Shown: piece after piece, positions 59,616-64,000 of the stretch | Layout: each line of letters starts with the position of its first letter | How positions within the stretch are numbered: the stretch's first letter is position 1 | Assembly (NCBI GenBank): GCA_964587155.1 | Contig: CAZPKF010000012.1 | Span: forward strand, 14,393 to 78,392 | DNA: 64,000 nt | Source: Hallerella sp964587155 | GTDB lineage: Bacteria; Fibrobacterota; Fibrobacteria; Fibrobacterales; Fibrobacteraceae | Direction of reading: 5' to 3' | Translations under genes and position numbers: made by a program | Notes under the pieces: generated by a model | Database searches by the model: none | The model's input: only the letters and a program-made list of their open reading frames with translations | Told to the model about the DNA's origin: nothing

Positions 59616-60389
59616 ATGGCGGCGAATCATCGGCAGGACAATTCTCCCTTTTTTCGAGGCGGCTGGAACGGAAAGCTTCCCGTCATCATTGCCTCTTCGA
59701 TAGCCTTTCACGTGCTGGTCGCGTTGGGAATCGTCTTTTTAAATTTCATCAATTTTGAACACGAGCCGGAACCCGTGAAAATTTTTGAACTGGTGCAGGT
59801 GCAGCAGCCGCAAAAAGCGCAGCCCCGCGTGCGTCCGAGGCCGGAACCACCAAAACCCAAGCCCGAACAGCCAAAACCAGAAAAGCCCAAAGAGCAGCCG
59901 AAACCCAAACCCGAAGTCAAAAAGGAATTGCCGCCCGAACCGAAAATGGCAAAAGAGGAACCCCAACCGAAAGAGCAGCCCGTACAAGAACCGGAACCGG
60001 TCCCGGAAGAGCCTGTGGAAGAGGCGATGGATTTGCCCGATGAAATGGACCTCCCGGATGAAATCGCGGAAGAATCGGGGCTGAATCCCGTCGGTTACGT
60101 CGACATGGATCCGTTGATGCAGGTTTACTTGGAACGCTTGAAACAGATTATCATGCAGCATTTTAATCCGCCGTCGGGATTGAATGTTTCCAAGAGTACG
60201 AAAACCACTATCCAGTTCACGGTGGATCGTTTTGGCAACATCACGGACATTTCGTTAAAGCGTTCTTCGAAGAACAAAACCTGGGATCATCTTTCGATGC
60301 GCGCCGTTCAGGTTTCGAATCTTCCCGAATTGCCGCCGAATTATCGTGCACCGGCTCTTTCGCTTAACTTCAACTTCACGCCGAATTGA
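59616..60389 (+). CDS. tolA: TolA/TonB-like energy transducer
   Basis: 257 residues: short cytoplasmic tail, one membrane helix (VIIASSIAFHVLVALGIVF), a long Pro/Lys/Glu-rich rod (about 65-140, PKP and PEP repeats) and a C-terminal domain (IIMQHFNPPSGLNVSKSTKT, VDRFGNITDISLKRSS) of the TonB/TolA type. Position between tolR and tolB indicates the TolA role; the PK/PE-rich spacer is more TonB-like than the Ala-rich helix of E. coli TolA. Spans the periplasm and pulls on outer-membrane partners such as Pal/TolB. Confidence 0.88.
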   Translation: MAANHRQDNSPFFRGGWNGKLPVIIASSIAFHVLVALGIVFLNFINFEHEPEPVKIFELVQVQQPQKAQPRVRPRPEPPKPKPEQPKPEKPKEQPKPKPEVKKELPPEPKMAKEEPQPKEQPVQEPEPVPEEPVEEAMDLPDEMDLPDEIAEESGLNPVGYVDMDPLMQVYLERLKQIIMQHFNPPSGLNVSKSTKTTIQFTVDRFGNITDISLKRSSKNKTWDHLSMRAVQVSNLPELPPNYRAPALSLNFNFTPN

Positions 60390-60434
60390 TTTTCTTCACG
60401 AATTTTTATATAAAAACTTTGTATTATTGGGTTG

Positions 60435-61739
60435 ATGATTTCACGAGTGAAACTTTTTGCGCTGCTCTTTAGCCTTTTTTGCCAAGGCGCTTTTGCCGCC
60501 ATCGACACGATTTCTGTGGATGTGGGAATCTCCGTTTCGAATACAATGCCGGTGGGACTGCTTCCTTTTGAAATGAAGGAAGACTTCGAAGCGATTCCCG
60601 CTAAACCGGAAAAAATCTTGAAAAGCGATTTCGAACTTTCTGGGCGGTTTTCCGTGGTAGAAAGTCCGGCGTTCAAAATGATTACCTTTGTCCGCGCTGG
60701 GGCAAAGTTCTATGTGACGGGGAAAGTAGAAAAACTGGACGGTTCCCGCGTCAAGATTTCTTGTTACCTCTATGCGACGCAATCGAAAGATTTGATGCTT
60801 GGCGAGGCTTACACGGTGCAGCAAAAAGATGTCCGGGCGGCGCTTCACGATTTTTCGGATAAGGTCGTCAAACAGCTTTGGGGAGAATTCGGAGTCGCTT
60901 CAACGAAAATTGCCTGGGTGTCGAAAGTCGACGGAGTCAAGCAAATTGTCGTTGCGGATTACGATGGCTACAATCGCCGCCAGTTGACGCGCGATACGAC
61001 AATCAGTATGATGCCTGCGTGGACGAAGGACAACAATGCGATTGTTTTCGTCAGTTTTCGGAACGGAAAGGCGCAGCTTTTTGAACGCGAGCTTTACACC
61101 AGCCGTGAACGTCGCCTTTTCCCGAATCTTTCGCAAACATTCAGTCCGGCGGTGAATCCCAAAACGGGCGAGCTCCTTTTTGCAGCCATTCATGGAAACC
61201 GCACTACCCTCTACTTAGGAAATCCGCAAACGGGCGCAAGTCAAAAAATCCTATTTGGCCGCGCTTCGCAAGTAAGTCCCGCCTGGAGTCCTTTTGGAAC
61301 GGAGATCCTTTACACAAGCGACCGCGGAGGTAATCCTCAAATTTTTGCGATGGGCAGGGACGGAACGGATGCCCGGCGGATTACGTTCATGGGAAATTAC
61401 AATGAACGGGCTTCGTGGTCGCCAGCCGGAGACCGCATCGTTTATACATCCATGGATGGCGGCAAGATGAATATTTACACGTGCGCCATGGATGGTTCCG
61501 ACATCATGCAATTGACTAGCAATGCGGGCAATAACGAACATCCGACGTGGTCTCCGGATGGGATGCTCATCGCTTTTTCCAGTGACCGTTCCGGGTCTCA
61601 TCAGATTTACATCATGCGAAAAGACGGAACAAACGTGACCCGAATAACGAATGGCGGAGACAATACGGCTCCATCGTGGTCTTGGTATTCTCCAGAACGT
61701 CAAAAACAGATTTCTTCACAACAAAATCAAGGATGGTAG
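60435..61739 (+). CDS. tolB: Tol-Pal system beta-propeller protein TolB
   Basis: 434 residues with signal peptide (LFALLFSLFCQGAFAA). N-terminal domain, then a six-bladed propeller of repeats such as DGYNRRQLTRD, PAWSPFGTEILYTSDRGGNP, RASWSPAGDRIVYTSMDGG and PTWSPDGMLIAFSSDRSG. Periplasmic partner of Pal. A TTG just before the ATG gives an alternative start. A candidate promoter (TTGATT, 17-bp spacer, TATAAA) lies at 60387-60415, so part of the operon may also be read from here. Confidence 0.93.
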   Translation: MISRVKLFALLFSLFCQGAFAAIDTISVDVGISVSNTMPVGLLPFEMKEDFEAIPAKPEKILKSDFELSGRFSVVESPAFKMITFVRAGAKFYVTGKVEKLDGSRVKISCYLYATQSKDLMLGEAYTVQQKDVRAALHDFSDKVVKQLWGEFGVASTKIAWVSKVDGVKQIVVADYDGYNRRQLTRDTTISMMPAWTKDNNAIVFVSFRNGKAQLFERELYTSRERRLFPNLSQTFSPAVNPKTGELLFAAIHGNRTTLYLGNPQTGASQKILFGRASQVSPAWSPFGTEILYTSDRGGNPQIFAMGRDGTDARRITFMGNYNERASWSPAGDRIVYTSMDGGKMNIYTCAMDGSDIMQLTSNAGNNEHPTWSPDGMLIAFSSDRSGSHQIYIMRKDGTNVTRITNGGDNTAPSWSWYSPERQKQISSQQNQGW

Positions 61740-61743
61740 AACA

Positions 61744-62334
61744 ATGAAAAAAATTCTTTTTCTTGCAAGTTCAGCAATGATTGCTTTTGGACTTGTCGCA
61801 TGCTCCAAGAAAAAACCGCCCGTGAATCCGGTGGTGAAAGAAGAACCTGCTGAAACGGAAGCCGCCCCGGTGGATACGGCTGCGTTGAACAAAGCGAAAG
61901 CGGACTCCTTGGAAAAGGCGCGTCTCGAAGCGGAACGTCTTGAAGCAGAGCGCCTCGAAGCGGAACGTGCCCGCGTTGAAAAACTGATCAACGCCCTGAT
62001 GTCCGACGACGTGTATTTTGACTTCGACAAATCGGAATTGACGGAAAAAGCGAAAGAAATTCTCACCCAAGTCGGCGATATCTTGCTCAAGGAACCTCGC
62101 TTCGTCATTGTCGTGGAAGGTCACACGGATGCCCGCGGCACGGAAGATTACAATATGACTCTGGGCAGCAAACGCGCCATGAAAGTCAAGGATTTCCTCT
62201 CGGCTTACGGAGTCGGTGCGGAACGGATGGAAACGATAAGCTTTGGCAAAGAAAAGCCGAAGGCTGCCGGCGATTCGGAAGAAGCGTATGCGCAAAACCG
62301 CCGCGCGAACTTTAAAGTCAATATCAAAAAGTAA
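61744..62334 (+). CDS. pal: peptidoglycan-associated lipoprotein Pal
   Basis: 196 residues from the ATG at 61744. Lipobox LVACSKK; a charged, repeated stretch (LEAERLEAERLEAERARVE) likely forms a helix spacer; OmpA-like C-terminal domain with VYFDFDKSELTEKAKEIL, VVEGHTDARGTEDYN, and AYAQNRRANF (peptidoglycan-binding Asp and Arg). Anchors the outer membrane to the wall and pairs with TolB, encoded 4 bp upstream. Confidence 0.94.
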   Translation: MKKILFLASSAMIAFGLVACSKKKPPVNPVVKEEPAETEAAPVDTAALNKAKADSLEKARLEAERLEAERLEAERARVEKLINALMSDDVYFDFDKSELTEKAKEILTQVGDILLKEPRFVIVVEGHTDARGTEDYNMTLGSKRAMKVKDFLSAYGVGAERMETISFGKEKPKAAGDSEEAYAQNRRANFKVNIKK

Positions 62335-62375
62335 TGGTTTGAAAACCGTCTGAGCGCATTCAGCTTGAGGTCTTA

Positions 62376-63311
62376 ATGAAACGCTTTGTATTTGCTTCTA
62401 TGGTCTGCGCATTCGCCTTGAGTGCCTGTTCGAGTGTCACGCTCCTCCGCACAAAAGAAATGAAAGCGGTCGGTGACGATGTCAAGCAGGATGTTCAACA
62501 GGTAAAACAGAACGTCCACTCTTCGGCGGAACAGACCCGGGCGCGTATTGATTCTTTGGAATCGGTCATCGATTCGCTCGCACTTGTGCAGAAGCGGATG
62601 AAAGTGGAATTGGCCATGCTCTCTTCCAAACTTTCGGAGCTCAGCGACCGCAACGATAGCCATCACGAAGAATTGCTTTACCGTTTGGATTTGCTTTTGG
62701 GCAAGTCCGACAAGATTCTATCCAAAAAGGTTGTCGTGAACGGTCAAACGGTTTCTGCCCCGCAGGACAGTTCTGAAATTTCCGCGGAAAAAGTGCAAAC
62801 CCTGGATTCGCTGTTTAATACGGCGCGGGCGGATTATCATAAAGGCGAAATCAAGCTGGCTTATTCGGAATTCAAGCAGATTTATGAAGATGCCAAAAAA
62901 GGTCAAGTCGCAGCCGATGCCCTTTATTGGATGGGCGTATGCTTGGCGGATGTCAATCAGATGGACAAGGCGAAAGTTGTCTTTGGACGTGTGATCAAGG
63001 CTTTCCCGGAATCGCCCAAAACGTGCGCCTCCCTCTTTAAATTGTCGAACATTGCGGCTGCGGAAGGAGATTCAAAATTGCAAAAACAATATTTGCAAAA
63101 GATTCTCGGTACCAAAAATTGTTCAGATTCCAATGAGTTTTTGCAAGCGGCGGAATTGCTTGAAATGATTCTCGATGGAGAAACCGCGGGGGAGCCGCAG
63201 CCTGTCAGGGATTCTACAAAAAATGCCACGCCGGATTCCAGTGCAAGTGTTTTGCCGTCAGCGAATTTGACGCCACTCCCGTCGGATTCCGCGGCGGTTC
63301 CCGCCAAATAA
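62376..63311 (+). CDS. cpoB: tol-pal system protein CpoB (YbgF-like lipoprotein)
   Basis: 311 residues. Unlike most CpoB proteins it carries a lipobox (FALSACSSV). A coiled coil follows (about 25-110, heptad pattern SLESVIDSLALVQKRM), then TPR-like repeats (ARADYHKGEIKLAYSEFKQI, ADALYWMGVCLADVNQMDKA, FPESPKTCASLFKLSNIA), and a Ser/Pro-rich tail. Last gene of the tol operon; the family coordinates wall synthesis with outer-membrane constriction. Confidence 0.88.
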   Translation: MKRFVFASMVCAFALSACSSVTLLRTKEMKAVGDDVKQDVQQVKQNVHSSAEQTRARIDSLESVIDSLALVQKRMKVELAMLSSKLSELSDRNDSHHEELLYRLDLLLGKSDKILSKKVVVNGQTVSAPQDSSEISAEKVQTLDSLFNTARADYHKGEIKLAYSEFKQIYEDAKKGQVAADALYWMGVCLADVNQMDKAKVVFGRVIKAFPESPKTCASLFKLSNIAAAEGDSKLQKQYLQKILGTKNCSDSNEFLQAAELLEMILDGETAGEPQPVRDSTKNATPDSSASVLPSANLTPLPSDSAAVPAK

Positions 63312-63336
63312 TCAAACGGATTTTGTTGTTGCGATC

Positions 63337-63366
63337 TTTTAAGACTGGGAGTTTCTTGTCTTAAAA
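63337..63366 (+). terminator. probable terminator of the tol-pal operon
   Basis: Perfect 9-bp stem TTTTAAGAC / GTCTTAAAA with 12-base loop, 25 bp after cpoB. AT-rich and without a long T run, so moderate. Confidence 0.5.
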
Positions 63367-63385
63367 AGAAGGCTGTGTCATTAAT

Positions 63386-63515
63386 CCGGAATTAGGGATT
63401 AGAAAAGAGCACTTTTCTGGATGGGTCTCAAACGGAAAACTTTTCTGCGAATAGGGTGAATTTTGCACGGTTTTGACCGCGAAGGCGAGACGTTTTCGCG
63501 AAATGGTCGTGTCGA
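63386..63515 (+). repeat. intergenic repeat, copy 3
   Basis: Blocks: CCGGAATTAGGGATTAGA (63386-63403), AACTTTTCTGC ... GGTGAATTTTGCACGGTTTT (63438-63473), GAAGGCGAGACGTTTTCGCG (63481-63500). Same order and spacing as copies 1 and 2; block three is the most diverged. Confidence 0.65.
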
Positions 63516-63525
63516 GTTTTTCCGC

Positions 63526-63797
63526 AAAGTAGTTTGTCCAAGCTTCTAATTTAGACTACATTTTCTTTCTTTCCGTTCCCTTTGCCAACTCGTAGAGGTG
63601 CTTCAAGATCAGGTACTTTTGGCATCCCAGTCTTTTGACACCACGTACCTGAGCAGTGCGCAGATTTGAAACGGAAGTAGTCTTGGGGAAGACTCTTTTT
63701 TGATTGTTTACAAATCTAACGAAGTGGGGTATTCTATTTTTTATCCCCTCTGGGGAAATTAGCGAAAGAAAGTATACGTTAACGTTTTTGAAATGAA
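63526..63797 (+). other. intergenic stretch with a hairpin terminator and inverted repeat, no clear gene
   Basis: TCAGGTAC (63609-63616) and GTACCTGA (63645-63652) form an 8-bp inverted repeat. AGTCTT-GGGG-AAGACT followed by a T6 run (63679-63701) is a good plus-strand terminator, though no gene feeds it; a small RNA is conceivable. On the minus strand fragments of reading frames (for example TAQVRGVKRLGCQKYLILKH) look protein-like but are broken. Confidence 0.4.
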
Positions 63798-63983
63798 TTA
63801 CTTTCTAAAAACAAATAAATATTCATGCGCAATCAGCAGAAAATTATATTTCACGCTGTTGGTTTTCCAATAACCCGTAGCCTTGCAATTGTGCTGTTCC
63901 TTGATGATAAGCTCTTTAAGCGTAAAGTCTGCGTCCTGAAAAATCGGCTTAAGTGTCATTTGGAGACCTAAAAACGCTTCCAT
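63798..63983 (-). pseudogene. C-terminal fragment resembling a DNA methyltransferase
   Basis: 61 codons ending NFLLIAHEYLFVFRK, a pattern common at the C-terminus of N4/N6-type DNA methylases, preceded by LKPIFQDADFTLKELIIKE and KATGYWKTNSVKY. The frame is closed by a stop five codons or fewer before its ATG and the remaining 17 bases reach the window edge, so the rest of the gene is either frameshifted or absent. It may be a remnant or the end of a broken gene that continues outside. Confidence 0.4.
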
Positions 63984-64000
63984 CCCTTATGGCTACAGGC

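Overview
The window looks like a chromosomal segment of a Fibrobacter-type bacterium (phylum Fibrobacterota). Evidence: a TIGR02147 protein (a paralogous family typical of Fibrobacter) paired with a lipoprotein, a large secreted protein with poly-serine linkers and a C-terminal sorting domain, UAP1/UDPGP-type nucleotidyltransferase beside mraY, a mitochondrial-type aconitase, and strong use of TTG for leucine. The three tRNA genes carry no encoded CCA. Most of the window is dense housekeeping DNA in short operons with 4-bp ATGA or 5-bp TAATG overlaps.

Layout. 1-4200 (minus): UDPGP-family enzyme (cut by the window edge), mraY, sufB and a NifU-like protein. 4200-7400: patatin-like lipase and aconitase. 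7550-7855 (minus): a CAU-anticodon tRNA interrupted by a group I intron. 8360-11954 (plus): transketolase and a DUF1846 protein. 12438-16333: SIMPL protein, mltG, a small secreted protein, murB. 16675-19152: large secreted HExxH protein. 19840-22020: decayed toxin/immunity-like cassettes including a MORN (YwqK-type) protein. 22150-29165: arsC-like reductase, class II aldolase, clpB (behind a consensus sigma-54 promoter), citrate synthase with an aminotransferase. 29260-33296 (minus): GT39-like membrane protein, GT2, gmk. 34026-36962: UDP-glucuronate decarboxylase, alpha/beta hydrolase, aldo/keto reductase. 37063-42696 (minus): tRNA-Ala, ung, methyltransferase, rRNA methyltransferase, and a tat operon (rnd, tatA, tatC and a TatB-like/5-formyl-THF cyclo-ligase fusion).

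43210-47290 is a second accessory, decayed region: an alpha/beta hydrolase remnant, a DUF5131 gene, a MarR/membrane-protein pair, an IS-like end, an ADP-ribosyltransferase-like toxin remnant with an internal stop, a frameshifted small gene and truncated fragments ending at a Xer-type recombinase gene. 48404-53831: tRNA-Lys, a small membrane protein broken at an A9 tract, a PhoB/PhoR-like two-component system, and the TIGR02147/lipoprotein pair. 53941-63311: glgB, a ResB/CcsA cytochrome c maturation pair, and a complete tolQ-tolR-tolA/tonB-tolB-pal-cpoB envelope operon. The right end holds a repeat copy and a DNA-methylase-like fragment.

Points that deserve a second look are the tRNA group I intron, the TatB/cyclo-ligase fusion inside the tat operon, the sigma-54-type promoter of clpB, a three-copy intergenic repeat, and the two graveyards of toxin-like genes. 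All homology statements rest on reading motifs by eye; no database search was run.
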